Numbered from the stretch's first letter, positions 51,703-60,110 are shown. The stretch is 64,000 nucleotides of DNA from Burkholderia sp. HI2500 (GCF_002223055.1 NZ_NKFL01000007.1:558001-622000); one strand, 5' to 3'. Made by a program: numbers and translations. The notes: generated from the sequence alone by a model not told the origin.

Positions 51703-52320
51703 ATGAGAAGCACTCCAAATCAACTGACGTCCCGCACGCAAAAGTCTGGGGTCGCTCGCGTATACGTCTATCTCGCGACCACCCAAACAGGATGGCTGGT
51801 CTGCGTAATGACAGCCGCATCGCATCACGCCGCGTGGGGCGTCACCTATGCGCTGATCGCGACAGTCGGCCATCTTCTCTTCGCGCGTCGACCCACATCC
51901 GAGGCGCGGATTGTGATCACGGTCACAGTGTTCGGGTGGTTATGGGACAGCGCCGTTGCCCATTCCGGCCTGCTCGTGTACCCGAACGGCGTTTTTCTCA
52001 AAGGCACAGCACCGTACTGGCTCGCGGGGCTGTGGGCGCTGTTCGCGATTCAACTCAATACCGTGCTGCACTGGCTTCGAGCGCGACCGCTCATCTCGGC
52101 GCTCGTCGGCGCGATCGCCGGCCCGGCGTCCTTTCGCGCTGGTGCGGCGCTGGGAGCCGTTCATTTCAAGGATCCGGCCGCAGCGCTCGTCGTTGTCGCA
52201 ACCGGCTGGGCGTTCATCTTGCCGGCCGCGCTTGCGATTGCAAGCCATTGGGATGGCGTAACGCCTCATTCTCCTGCGCCAACCGGCGCAGACGACATGA
52301 ACGACGCCCGCGCCGGATAG
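51703..52320 (+). CDS. DUF2878 membrane protein
   Basis: 205 residues with five or so hydrophobic segments (WLVCVMTAASHHAAWGV, ALIATVGHLLFARR, ITVTVFGWLWDSAVAHSGLL, YWLAGLWALFAIQLNTVL, VVVATGWAFILPAALAIA). The motif WDSAVAHSGLLVYPNG matches the W-D-x-x-x-x-x-x-G-x-x-x-Y/F-P/N-x-G core of DUF2878. Such proteins recur with the DUF1365, FAD-oxidoreductase and CFA genes of light-stress clusters, which is the context here. Function unknown. Confidence 0.8.
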   Translation: MRSTPNQLTSRTQKSGVARVYVYLATTQTGWLVCVMTAASHHAAWGVTYALIATVGHLLFARRPTSEARIVITVTVFGWLWDSAVAHSGLLVYPNGVFLKGTAPYWLAGLWALFAIQLNTVLHWLRARPLISALVGAIAGPASFRAGAALGAVHFKDPAAALVVVATGWAFILPAALAIASHWDGVTPHSPAPTGADDMNDARAG

Positions 52321-52586
52321 AGCCGGGAGCCTCGCAAGCCGGCTTTATCTCCGATCATGCGAAGCACGCGAATCGTTCGCATTGACGATGCCAAAAATGA
52401 GTCGTTGAACAAGTTCTTTAGTGAACTCGAATGGAGAAAATTCTCGTAATACCTGCTCCATCACGGCAAACCCGCCGCTGCATCCGCTCTCGCGCCTCCA
52501 TCGTATCTGCGTATGTCATCCAGCCAAGATGCTTGGCGTCCCACCTCGGGAAATGGCGTCGCGATGGCATCCAGAGGAGACAACTC

Positions 52587-53276
52587 ATGAAGCTTTTCAT
52601 CGGTATCGTCGTTGCCGCAGCGGCGCCGTTCGCGCTCAGCGCTTGCGGAGGCGGAGATGACATTGCGCCCGTGGCAGCGCAACATCCGGAGAATCAGGCC
52701 ATCTGGGCCGCGCTCGGCGGTGATTCGGCTGCCCCCGGCGTGGTGGCCGGCGTGGTCGATGCAGCTGTCGCAGGCCTGTTGGCGGACCCGGTCGAAGCGC
52801 CCTATTTCGCGGCGGTAACCGGTAATGCCAGCCACAGCAGTGCCGCCCATGACACGCCTGCGCGGCTTGAAGCATGTCTCACGCTGCAGTTTGAATCGCT
52901 CCTCGGCGGTCCGTACACCTACCCCGGCCCCGTCAAGGTGGCCGGAGACATCGACGCTCAACCGGAGATGTGTCAAGACATGACGACAGCCCATAACGAC
53001 GTCGGCGTTCCAGGATGCGTGTTCGACCAGTTCATGGTGGATCTCGTCGCGACGCTGCAAAGCAAACTCCCGGCCGCAGACTTTGCCGCACTGACGTCGA
53101 CGACAAATGGAACGTACACGCTCACCGAGAAAAACTCGGCCGGCATCCCGGTCGGCACAAAATTCCAGTTCAGTGCGGTGCCTATCCTCTTCAATTTGCG
53201 TAATACCATCATCAGCGCCACACCCGGCGGCCCGGTGTATCTTCCGCCGACGGTTGCGACATCATGTACGGGCTGA
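52587..53276 (+). CDS. Lipoprotein with a truncated-haemoglobin-like domain
   Basis: 229 residues. A lipoprotein signal (VVAAAAPFALSAC, lipid-linked Cys near 20) is followed by a domain that aligns with group I truncated haemoglobins: IWAALGGDSAAPGVVAGVVD then LLADPVEAPYF (helices A-C), LTLQFESLLGGPYTYPG, and DMTTAHNDVGVPGCVFDQFM with His136 as a candidate proximal haem ligand. The C-terminal ~70 residues are extra, with an FNLRNTIISATPG segment. Globins are rarely exported, so its site outside the inner membrane is unusual. It overlaps the next gene by 13 bp. A non-haem derivative is possible. Confidence 0.55.
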   Translation: MKLFIGIVVAAAAPFALSACGGGDDIAPVAAQHPENQAIWAALGGDSAAPGVVAGVVDAAVAGLLADPVEAPYFAAVTGNASHSSAAHDTPARLEACLTLQFESLLGGPYTYPGPVKVAGDIDAQPEMCQDMTTAHNDVGVPGCVFDQFMVDLVATLQSKLPAADFAALTSTTNGTYTLTEKNSAGIPVGTKFQFSAVPILFNLRNTIISATPGGPVYLPPTVATSCTG

Positions 53277-53965
53277 CAGCGGTGCGAAGCACCCACGTGA
53301 TCGCGTGGGTCGCTACGGCACTCTCCGTGAGTGTTGCCGGCATCGGCTGGTTGCACACGACCCAAGGGCGACGGCTCCTCACCGAGCTGGGCGTGAAGTG
53401 TCCAGTGGATTCCGTCGATTCCCGAACGGTGCTGTCGATTCGGAACAAAGCCATTTTGCAGGAGAAAGGTGTATCAGCGGCCCCGCAACGTCCTGCGTTC
53501 GGCCTGCAGCTTGATCGCAGTACGGAAGCGGACGTGCTGGAAAAAATGCCGCGATATAACGCGCAGTGCGTCGAATTGACCCGAGGCTTACGCTACCTGC
53601 GCTGTCGAGGCGTGCCTGCAGAAATGCTCGGCTCGACCGGCCCACCCGTGAGCGAAATATGGTTCAGTTTCGCGCCGGATCGCACGTTGATGGCCATCAA
53701 TGTGTACCGTCGCGACATGTCCGTGGAGGAAACACGACTGAGCTGGCAGATCGCCGTCCGGCATCTGCACGATGTGCTCGGCGCACCCACATCGGTGTCG
53801 GGAGATACCACGCTGGAATCGCTGATAGGCAAACCCGTGGCGGTTGCACGGGTAAGCTACGCCTATTCGGATTACGTAGCGACGGTCACCGCATCCCACC
53901 TGCCATACGGGGGATTGGCAGTCCGCGAGCAGTACATGTCTGCCGCGGTCAAGCAGGAAGGATAA
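53264..53965 (+). CDS. Uncharacterised protein with an N-terminal membrane segment
   Basis: 233 residues. One N-terminal hydrophobic stretch (residues ~12-30, IAWVATALSVSVAGIGWLH) anchors or exports it. The remainder has Cys pairs (GVKCPVDS, NAQCVELTRGLRYLRCRGV) and beta-rich segments (VARVSYAYSDYVATVTASHL). It begins 13 bp inside the globin-like lipoprotein gene, so it is very probably co-translated with it. No family recognised. Confidence 0.65.
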   Translation: MYGLTAVRSTHVIAWVATALSVSVAGIGWLHTTQGRRLLTELGVKCPVDSVDSRTVLSIRNKAILQEKGVSAAPQRPAFGLQLDRSTEADVLEKMPRYNAQCVELTRGLRYLRCRGVPAEMLGSTGPPVSEIWFSFAPDRTLMAINVYRRDMSVEETRLSWQIAVRHLHDVLGAPTSVSGDTTLESLIGKPVAVARVSYAYSDYVATVTASHLPYGGLAVREQYMSAAVKQEG

Positions 53966-53974
53966 ACCGGGCTC

Positions 53975-54110
53975 GTGAACACGATGCTCGATGCCGCCAT
54001 CGAAGCAATCGATCGCAGCAACAGCCGGCCTGTGGTCCATTCGGATCGCGGCGTGCGTTATCGCTGGCCAGACCGGCTTACCGGGATGCGTGAGGCCACC
54101 TCGAGCAACC
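53975..54110 (+). pseudogene. Fragment of an IS3-family transposase (OrfB C-terminal piece)
   Basis: Translates to MLDAAIEAIDRSNSRPVVHS then DRGVRYRWPDRLTGM, the segment around the second catalytic Asp of IS3-family OrfB (VHSDRG-x-x-Y-x-W). The reading then leaves the family. Only about 40 codons remain, with no inverted repeats or full-length gene. It shows past IS activity between the two hypothetical genes. Confidence 0.7.
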
Positions 54111-54191
54111 TCGGCCGCCGCACAACCTGGCCGACTCTCGGTGCATCCTCGCGCAGCGTTAAAATAGCGCCCCTTCTCACAGGAGACGAAA

Positions 54192-54506
54192 ATGTCCTGG
54201 TTCGTTTACGAAGTGCCCGAATACCACGAAGACGCTGCGCGCATCGAGCCCTTCAGTGACCTCCGTAGCCGTGTGCTGCAAATCAGTGGCCCGGCCATGG
54301 CCGACGAACTGGAAAGCGTTCGCGAGAACGCCGCAGCGACGGTCGACAGCCCCGAGCGCCCGTTGCGTACGCCGGAAAATCCGCATGTCTTTCCGATTCC
54401 TTACGCCAATTCCATGATCCTGGTCGGGTTCATCTTCGATCTGAAACGCGAATTCCGGCAACTGGTCGTGTCACCCGTGGAAATGCCCTGGCTGAAAGAC
54501 GCATAA
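54192..54506 (+). CDS. Small uncharacterised protein
   Basis: 104 residues: MSWFVYEVPEYHEDAARIEP, then SRVLQISGPAMADELESV, NPHVFPIPYANSMILVGFIF and a final REFRQLVVSPVEMPWLKDA. No signal peptide, and membrane association is not obvious. It has a good ribosome-binding site (AGGAGACGAAA) and normal codon use, so it is likely real. No function can be assigned. Confidence 0.65.
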   Translation: MSWFVYEVPEYHEDAARIEPFSDLRSRVLQISGPAMADELESVRENAAATVDSPERPLRTPENPHVFPIPYANSMILVGFIFDLKREFRQLVVSPVEMPWLKDA

Positions 54507-54704
54507 ATGGTGAGCAGGCCCGGTTGGTCCACCGCTGATCACGCCGCCGCGACGAATGACGGTCAAACGTCATATTATGATATTTAAGGATCGCTGAAAG
54601 AATGACCCGGGCAGCGAGGCAGCCATGCGTCGCCCGCGCTTGCCGGAACCTGTCGCGGGGCGTATGGTTAATTTCTCTATCGCCCTGTTCCGGGAGATAT
54701 CAAA

Positions 54705-56075
54705 ATGGCTGCCATGCAATCCGCGGCCACGCCCCTCTCCGACGAGGAAGCCCGGCGCCAGTTACGCCGCGCCGTCATCGCCAGCACGATTGGCACCACG
54801 ATCGAATGGTATGACTTCTTCCTCTACAGCACGGTCACCGGCCTGGTCTTCGCAAAGCTGTACTTCCCGCAATCCCACCCGCTCGTCGGTACGCTGCAGG
54901 CGTTCCTGATCTATGCCGTCGGCTTCGTCGCACGACCGGTCGGCGCGGCGATCTTCGGCCATTACGGCGACCGCATCGGCCGCAAGGCCACACTGATCGT
55001 GACCCTGTTGCTGATGGGGCTCGCCACGTTCGCCGTGGCCTTCGTTCCGACCTACGCCGCGATCGGCATCTGGGGCGCCGTCATCCTCACGGTATTGCGT
55101 TTCATCCAGGGCGTCGGCGTGGGCGGCGAATGGGGCGGCTCGGTCCTGATGTCGATGGAGTGGGCGCGCACCAATGCGCATCGCGGTTTCGTCGCGTCGT
55201 GGCCGCAGTTCGGCGTGCCGGCGGGCTTGTTTCTCGCCAACCTTGCCGTGCTGGCCATGAGCTGGTTTTCCGGCAACGCATTCCTGACGTGGGGCTGGCG
55301 CGTGCCGTTTATCCTCAGCGTCGTGCTGGTCGCGATCGGGCTCTATATCCGCCTGAATATTCTCGAGACACCGATCTTCGCGAAGCTGCTGGCCGAGCGC
55401 CGGATCGAGAAGACACCGATGCTCGAAGTGCTGCGCAAGCAGCCGCGGGATATCGTGCTGTCGGCGTTTGCGCGGATGGCCGAACAGGCGCCCTTCTACA
55501 TCTATACGGCGTTCGTGTTCACGTACGGGATCACGGCGCTGGGCGTCACGCGCGAACTGCTGCTGGCCGCTGTGCTGGCCGCCTCCGTGGTCGAGTTCGT
55601 CACCATTCCGCTGTTCGGGCACGTGTCGGATCTGATCGGCCGGCGGCGGATGTACATGATCGGTGCGGCTGCCGTCGGCATGTTCGGATTCGTCTACTTC
55701 GCGATGGTCGATAGCCGGAACCCGGTGTGGATCTTCGTGGCGATCGTGTTGTCGCTGGTCCCGCATTCGATGATGTATGGGCCGCAGGCTGCATTGATCG
55801 CCGAATCGTTCACCGGGCGGCTGCGGTATAGCGGCGCGTCGATGGGTTATCAGCTCGCGTCGGTCATTGCCGGTGGCCCGGCGCCGCTGATCGCGACCGC
55901 GCTGTTTGCCTACTACCACTCGGGGTATGCGATCGCGGCGTACGTGCTGGTGTGTGCGGTGCTGAGCGTGGTCGCCGCGTCGAAGCTCGGCGACTATACG
56001 AACAAGGATATTTCGCGGGAATACGACGACGCTCGGGGATTGGGCGATCACGGGCACGCGCCGCCGGTCACTTGA
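54705..56075 (+). CDS. MFS transporter, metabolite:H+ symporter (MHS) family
   Basis: 456 residues with 12 predicted membrane helices. The MHS family N-terminus is ASTIGTTIEWYDFFLYSTVT, with motif A FGHYGDRIGRKATLIVTLLL between helices 2 and 3 (20 residues) and VGGEWGGSVLMSMEWA before helix 5. The C-terminal half repeats motif A as FGHVSDLIGRRRMYMIG. Relatives carry alpha-ketoglutarate, shikimate, proline/betaine or aromatic acids. It stands alone, so the substrate is open. The start at 54705 follows CGGGAGATATCAAA. Confidence 0.9.
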   Translation: MAAMQSAATPLSDEEARRQLRRAVIASTIGTTIEWYDFFLYSTVTGLVFAKLYFPQSHPLVGTLQAFLIYAVGFVARPVGAAIFGHYGDRIGRKATLIVTLLLMGLATFAVAFVPTYAAIGIWGAVILTVLRFIQGVGVGGEWGGSVLMSMEWARTNAHRGFVASWPQFGVPAGLFLANLAVLAMSWFSGNAFLTWGWRVPFILSVVLVAIGLYIRLNILETPIFAKLLAERRIEKTPMLEVLRKQPRDIVLSAFARMAEQAPFYIYTAFVFTYGITALGVTRELLLAAVLAASVVEFVTIPLFGHVSDLIGRRRMYMIGAAAVGMFGFVYFAMVDSRNPVWIFVAIVLSLVPHSMMYGPQAALIAESFTGRLRYSGASMGYQLASVIAGGPAPLIATALFAYYHSGYAIAAYVLVCAVLSVVAASKLGDYTNKDISREYDDARGLGDHGHAPPVT

Positions 56076-56392
56076 CGAACGGGCCCGCTCAGGCCGGCGC
56101 TGACGCCTGCAGCCGCGATCCTATCGCGTCACGGGCGCGAAATGGACATGGCTTGCGGGCGCATCGAGACTGCTTTGGCGGCCGACATGCCGCGAGACGG
56201 CGCCGGGCGCCGCAGAACAGCGACCCGCCCCGTCCGGCGCGGGTCTGACGACAGGACGCGATACGCGAGCCGAGACGTTCGTGATCCGGCGCTCGCCGTC
56301 CGGCGAACGCGTTCCATCTCGATCGAAATGGGGAGAGTCGCCGGACGGCGCGTTCGCCGCTATCGCGCAGCGGCTCGCCCGGCGTAACCGGA
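56076..56392. other. Intergenic region, nothing recognised
   Basis: About 320 bp between the MFS gene and a convergent small gene. GC-rich with arginine-rich shadow frames only. No clear terminator hairpin with a T run was seen. Confidence 0.4.
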
Positions 56393-56581
56393 TTATCGTT
56401 CGCTGACCTTCACGCGTGGTTGCCATTCGGCCTCGGCGCCCTGCGTGCCTTTCAGATGAGCAGGCGTCGCGTCCTGCGTGTGCGCGTCGAGGCGGCGCGC
56501 CGCCTCGGTGTCGAGATGCCGGCCATCGAACGTCGACTGGCGACGGGTAATCATGTTGATGCGAAGGCGTTTTGCCGCCAT
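56393..56581 (-). CDS. Small basic protein, hypothetical
   Basis: 62 residues, MAAKRLRINMITRRQSTFDG..., charged and without membrane segments. Support is modest: a good ribosome-binding site (CAAGGAATACCGACC before ATG) and normal codon use over the whole length. No family recognised. It might also be a fortuitous frame. Confidence 0.45.
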   Translation of the reverse strand: MAAKRLRINMITRRQSTFDGRHLDTEAARRLDAHTQDATPAHLKGTQGAEAEWQPRVKVSER

Positions 56582-57028
56582 GGTCGGTATTCCTTGAGAA
56601 AACGGTACCTCGCCGACTGGCGAAGTGCCATAGATTTACGCGAGAAAGATGTCGCTGCGATGACGCGGCGCGCGAGGCGAATCCCCCGCCATCGCCTTGC
56701 TTGCCGCATGCACCACAGCGGCCGGCGCCCGGGCCGCCTGCTCCATCGCCTCAAGGTAGCGGTGGACGCAAGCCACTCGTGATGGACAACAAGCAGCGCT
56801 TCGAGTTCAGTTTGCTCGGTGGTCGCCAAGGTCACGCGTCACCGCTCTGCGCTCCTTCGTCCTTTTGCCGTTCCAGATGAACACCCGTGCCGGTCGTTGC
56901 ACGAATGAATCGGCTCGTGTCGAATACCGAAACCGAACGGCACCAGCAACGCATCGAAGGCCGACATGCGGGGATGGGACGCTGAGCCAATCGATCTTTT
57001 TTGCGACGCCCGAGCCGCCTGGTGGACG
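56582..57028. other. Intergenic region, nothing recognised
   Basis: About 450 bp between two minus-strand genes. Several frames are open but have no ribosome-binding site or protein-like composition. No RNA gene or repeat seen. Confidence 0.4.
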
Positions 57029-58321
57029 TCATCCCGGCACAAAAATCCCCACGGCTGCAATTGCCATTGCAAGTGTTGCAAGCCACCCTCCCCACGCAAG
57101 CGGCCCCGCAATGGCGAATTCGCCCATGACCCGCTTGCTCCGAGCCATCAGCATCATGATGACCATGATGGGGACCGCCGTTACCCCGTTGATCACGGCG
57201 CTCCAATACAACGCGCGGATCGGATCGAAATGCATGAACGTGATGGCAACACCACCCACGGTCGCCAATGCGATGACCGCATAGAATTCTCGCGCGAGCG
57301 TCAACTTCAGGGCGAGGCTATTGCGCCAGCGGAATGTGCCGGCCGCCGCGTATGCGGTCGATCCGGCGAGCACCGGCAGCGCCAGCAGGCCGGTGCCGAC
57401 GATCCCGAGCGCGAACAGCATATAAGCGAAGCGACCCGCGATCGGCGCAAGGGCCCGCGCGGCGTCAGCCGACGTCTTGACCTCGATGTGGTGCGCATGC
57501 AGCGTAGCCGCCGCGGTGAGCACGATGAAGAAGGCAATGACATTCGATACGCCCATCCCCAGCCAGGTATCGAAACTGATTCGGCGCAGTTGCGCCGGGG
57601 CCTGGTGGGGAACGCGGCGAAGCGGCCCCTCGCGCGGCGCGGATTGCAGTTCCTCGACTTCCTGCGAGGCCTGCCAGAAGAACAGGTACGGGCTGATGGT
57701 CGTGCCGAGGACAGCGACGACCGTCGTGAGGTAGTCCGATTGCAGCACGATATGCGGCCATACGATCGCGCGGCCCACCTCGGTCCACTGGATCGGGACG
57801 ATCAACGCAACCGCCACATAAGCGAGCAGGATCAGCGCCGTCCACTTGAGAAGGCGTGCGTACCGTTCATAGGGAACGAACACCTGAAGCACGACCGACA
57901 GGCCACCCAGCCCAACCACGTAGAGCTGGTGCGGCCCGGGGAGCAGCAAGCCGGCCGCGGCGCCCATCGCCGACAGGTCGGCGGCGATGTTGATGACGTT
58001 GGCGATCATCAGCAGCACGACCGCGCTGTAGAGCAGCCACATCGGGTAGTGAGCCCGCATGTTCGATGCAAGCCCCTTGCCGGTCACTCGCCCGATCCGC
58101 GCGCTCACCAGTTGGATGGCCGTCATGAGCGGGTAGGTCAGGAGGAGGGTCCATAGCAATTCGAATCCGAACTGCGCGCCGGCTTGCGAATACGTACCAA
58201 TGCCCGACGGATCGTCGTCGGCCGCGCCGGTAATCAAGCCGGGGCCAAGGCGACGTACCCAGTTCGGGCCGGCGGGCTTAGGCGCGGTTTTCTCGAATTC
58301 GAGCGGTTCAGGGTCGTTCAT
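57029..58321 (-). CDS. Nramp-family divalent-metal transporter with altered metal motifs
   Basis: 430 residues with about eleven membrane helices: GPGLITGAADDDPSGIGTYS at helix 1, ASNMRAHYPMWLLYSAVVLL at 3, TTISPYLFFWQASQEVEE at helix 6. Canonical MntH has DPGN in helix 1 and MPH in helix 6, both lining the metal site. Here these are DPSG and ISPY, so the Met ligand is missing. Such variants occur in Nramp-related transporters for harder ions such as Mg2+. It is the usual sequence of a Burkholderia subfamily. The start at 58321 opens MNDPEPLEFEKT, a soluble N-terminus. Confidence 0.85.
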   Translation of the reverse strand: MNDPEPLEFEKTAPKPAGPNWVRRLGPGLITGAADDDPSGIGTYSQAGAQFGFELLWTLLLTYPLMTAIQLVSARIGRVTGKGLASNMRAHYPMWLLYSAVVLLMIANVINIAADLSAMGAAAGLLLPGPHQLYVVGLGGLSVVLQVFVPYERYARLLKWTALILLAYVAVALIVPIQWTEVGRAIVWPHIVLQSDYLTTVVAVLGTTISPYLFFWQASQEVEELQSAPREGPLRRVPHQAPAQLRRISFDTWLGMGVSNVIAFFIVLTAAATLHAHHIEVKTSADAARALAPIAGRFAYMLFALGIVGTGLLALPVLAGSTAYAAAGTFRWRNSLALKLTLAREFYAVIALATVGGVAITFMHFDPIRALYWSAVINGVTAVPIMVIMMLMARSKRVMGEFAIAGPLAWGGWLATLAMAIAAVGIFVPG

Positions 58322-58607
58322 GATGGCGGCCTCCCGATACGGCCTCAGCAATTCACGTACCCGTCCAATACGGTCGCCATCCGATACGCGCGGTGGTTCG
58401 ATCCTCGTGGATCACGCGAGGCCTCCCCCTCACGCTTGTTTCTGCGTGATGTTTCGAGTCACGCTGGTCGGGCGGGACGGCCGCTTGTTGCGGGGTCCGC
58501 CTGCCCTCCATCGGGATATCGATCGCGACCGGGTCGCTGCACGGTGACGCTGCGGGCGATCCGGCTGGAGGCCACCGCACCGCCCCGTGCCGGCCCGGCC
58601 CGGCCGA

Positions 58608-58991
58608 TCATTGGATCGGCGACGTCGTACCCAGCTTCTCCGACAGCATCCGCTCATACACGCCGAAGTGCAGATCGACCTCCTTTTGCGTGACGGGCGT
58701 GACCGTGATGTTGATCTGGTCAGGCAGCAGGCCCAGCACCACCGCCACGGCCGCTTCGAGTTGCGGCGCACAAAACTTGTCCTCCGCCATCGTGGTGCCC
58801 ACGACGACGTCGTAAGTCTTTTCCTGCCGGCAGACGACCTCGACGAGCCGAGCCCGCGCGCTCATGTTGTTGTCGATCGCCAGCCGGACGACCTCCGCCA
58901 CGGTGCGCATCGACTCGGTCGGAAACCCCCTCGTCGAGCGCAGCCGAATACGGTGTCTGCCGAGCGTAATCCAGTCCGTGTCGAATTCCAT
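58608..58991 (-). CDS. Uncharacterised protein behind a sigma-32-type promoter
   Basis: 127 residues: MEFDTDWITLGRHRIRLRST, GFPTESMRTVAEVVRLAIDN, MSARARLVEVVCRQEKTYDV, LEAAVAVVLGLLPDQINITV, TPVTQKEVDLHFGVYERML. Soluble, alternating helix/strand, no family recognised. The minus-strand sequence 59026-59054 matches the sigma-32 consensus and ends 34 bp before this start, so it is probably a heat-shock gene that diverges from the Hsp20 operon. Confidence 0.7.
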   Translation of the reverse strand: MEFDTDWITLGRHRIRLRSTRGFPTESMRTVAEVVRLAIDNNMSARARLVEVVCRQEKTYDVVVGTTMAEDKFCAPQLEAAVAVVLGLLPDQINITVTPVTQKEVDLHFGVYERMLSEKLGTTSPIQ

Positions 58992-59025
58992 GGCGCCCTC
59001 CGTAATGCAGTACCGATTCGCCGCG

Positions 59026-59054
59026 ATGATAGGGTCCAGCGCGACAATTTCAAG
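59026..59054 (-). promoter_or_regulatory. Sigma-32-type promoter for the 58608-58991 gene
   Basis: On the minus strand: CTTGAA (59054-59049), 14 bp spacer, CCCTATCAT (59034-59026). Consensus for sigma-32 is CTTGAAA, 11-16 bp, CCCCATnT. It lies 34 bp before the start codon. The -35 box is in one arm of the inverted repeat 59046-59085. Confidence 0.65.
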
Positions 59055-59085
59055 GGCAAAAAATGAGGGTTTTCCCCTTGAAATT
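59046..59085. repeat. Inverted repeat AATTTCAAGGG / CCCTTGAAATT holding both -35 boxes
   Basis: Perfect 11-bp arms at 59046-59056 and 59075-59085, with 18 bp between. Each arm carries CTTGAA in outward orientation, so two sigma-32-type promoters diverge from it. The symmetry might be simply two promoters, or an operator for a regulator that competes with the polymerase. It is not the CIRCE element of HrcA. Confidence 0.7.
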
Positions 59086-59105
59086 CTCCGCAGAATTCCT
59101 ATCTT
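59077..59105 (+). promoter_or_regulatory. Sigma-32-type promoter for the Hsp20 operon
   Basis: CTTGAA (59077-59082), 15 bp, CCTATCTT (59098-59105). Near the heat-shock consensus. Transcription would start near 59112, leaving a 5' leader of about 135 nt before the first Hsp20 gene. Confidence 0.65.
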
Positions 59106-59212
59106 AAGTTTCGCTCAGGCAGACGCGCGGGTCGCTTCATTCCGCGCGCTGCGTGTTTCGATTTGTTTGCCATGCAGTCCGGCAGGCGAACTGGAGCGCG
59201 TAGGCCCGTTCG

Positions 59213-59238
59213 CCTCCATGCTGCGACAAGCCAGGAGG
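59213..59238 (+). promoter_or_regulatory. Leader hairpin that covers the Hsp20 ribosome-binding site
   Basis: CCTCC (59213-59217) pairs with the Shine-Dalgarno GGAGG (59234-59238), and an inner GCT/AGC stem (59220-59222 with 59229-59231) closes a 6-nt loop. A 2x2 internal loop separates the two stems. It resembles a simple RNA thermometer (FourU/ROSE-type principle), which would block translation at low temperature. The pairing is short and untested. Confidence 0.5.
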
Positions 59239-59246
59239 ACAAGATC

Positions 59247-59687
59247 ATGAGCGATCTCTATTTCGGAACCGACCTCTTCAGCGAGTTCGACCGCCTGCAG
59301 CAGCAGATGGCGCAACGCTTCGGCGGTTTCCCGTCCAGCATTCGCGCGAGCCGTTTCGGCACGTTCCCTCAGATCAATATCGGCGCGACAGACGATTCAA
59401 TCGAGATCGTCGCGTTCGCGCCCGGCGTCGACGCCGCCGCGCTCGATGTGTCGATCGACAAGGGGCTGCTGACCATTGGCGGCGAACGCAAATCGGCACA
59501 ACGCGACAGCGGGGGTGAGCGGCGCACCTATGCGCAAGAGCGCTTTGCCGGAACGTTCCGGCGGGTCATCGAGCTGCCCGAGGCCGCCGATCCCGACAAG
59601 GTCCAGGCGCACTACGAAAACGGGTGTCTATCCATCAGCATTGGCAAGCGTGAATCGTCCAGGCCGCGTGCCATCGCTGTCCAGTAA
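59247..59687 (+). CDS. Small heat-shock protein Hsp20 (first of three)
   Basis: 146 residues with an alpha-crystallin domain: INIGATDDSIEIVAFAPGVD, ALDVSIDKGLLTIGGERK, RFAGTFRRVIELPEAADPDK, YENGCLSISIGKRESSRPR. The N-terminal arm is DLYFGTDLFSEFDRLQQQMA. It is an ATP-independent holdase that binds unfolding proteins. It is the first gene of the heat-shock operon, reading from the promoter at 59077. Confidence 0.92.
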   Translation: MSDLYFGTDLFSEFDRLQQQMAQRFGGFPSSIRASRFGTFPQINIGATDDSIEIVAFAPGVDAAALDVSIDKGLLTIGGERKSAQRDSGGERRTYAQERFAGTFRRVIELPEAADPDKVQAHYENGCLSISIGKRESSRPRAIAVQ

Positions 59688-59702
59688 GAGAGGGAGCCGA
59701 TC

Positions 59703-60110
59703 ATGAAAGACACTACCCAACTGGCGGAACGCGACGCGTCCGCCGTTGCGCGTCGCGATACCGAACAGGCCGTGCGCCGGATGACACTCGTGCCGGCCGT
59801 CGACGTCTACGAGGACAGTCAAGGCGTCACGCTGTGGGCCGATTTGCCCGGCGTGACGAAGGACAAGCTGGACGTGAAGGTTCACGACAGCAGCCTCCTG
59901 ATCGAAGCCGAGGCCGTGGTGCCGACGCCGGCCAATCTGCGGCTTCAGCATGCCGAGGTTCGGGAGCCGCATTTCGCCCGCACGTTTACGCTGTCGGCGG
60001 ATCTCGACTCGTCCCGGATCGAGGCGAGCCTTCAGGACGGGGTGCTGAAGCTGACCATCCCGCGCCGCGACGAAGCGCGTCCACGACGCATCGAAATCAA
60101 GACCCGCTGA
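59703..60110 (+). CDS. Small heat-shock protein Hsp20 (second)
   Basis: 135 residues. Alpha-crystallin domain: LVPAVDVYEDSQGVTLWADL, PGVTKDKLDVKVHDSSLLIE, HFARTFTLSADLDSSRIEAS, LQDGVLKLTIPRRDEARPR, with the family A-x-x-x-n-G-v-L motif in IEASLQDGVLKL. Starts 15 bp after the first Hsp20. The N-terminal arm is shorter and more polar than in the neighbours, which suits hetero-oligomer formation of class A/B type. Confidence 0.92.
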   Translation: MKDTTQLAERDASAVARRDTEQAVRRMTLVPAVDVYEDSQGVTLWADLPGVTKDKLDVKVHDSSLLIEAEAVVPTPANLRLQHAEVREPHFARTFTLSADLDSSRIEASLQDGVLKLTIPRRDEARPRRIEIKTR

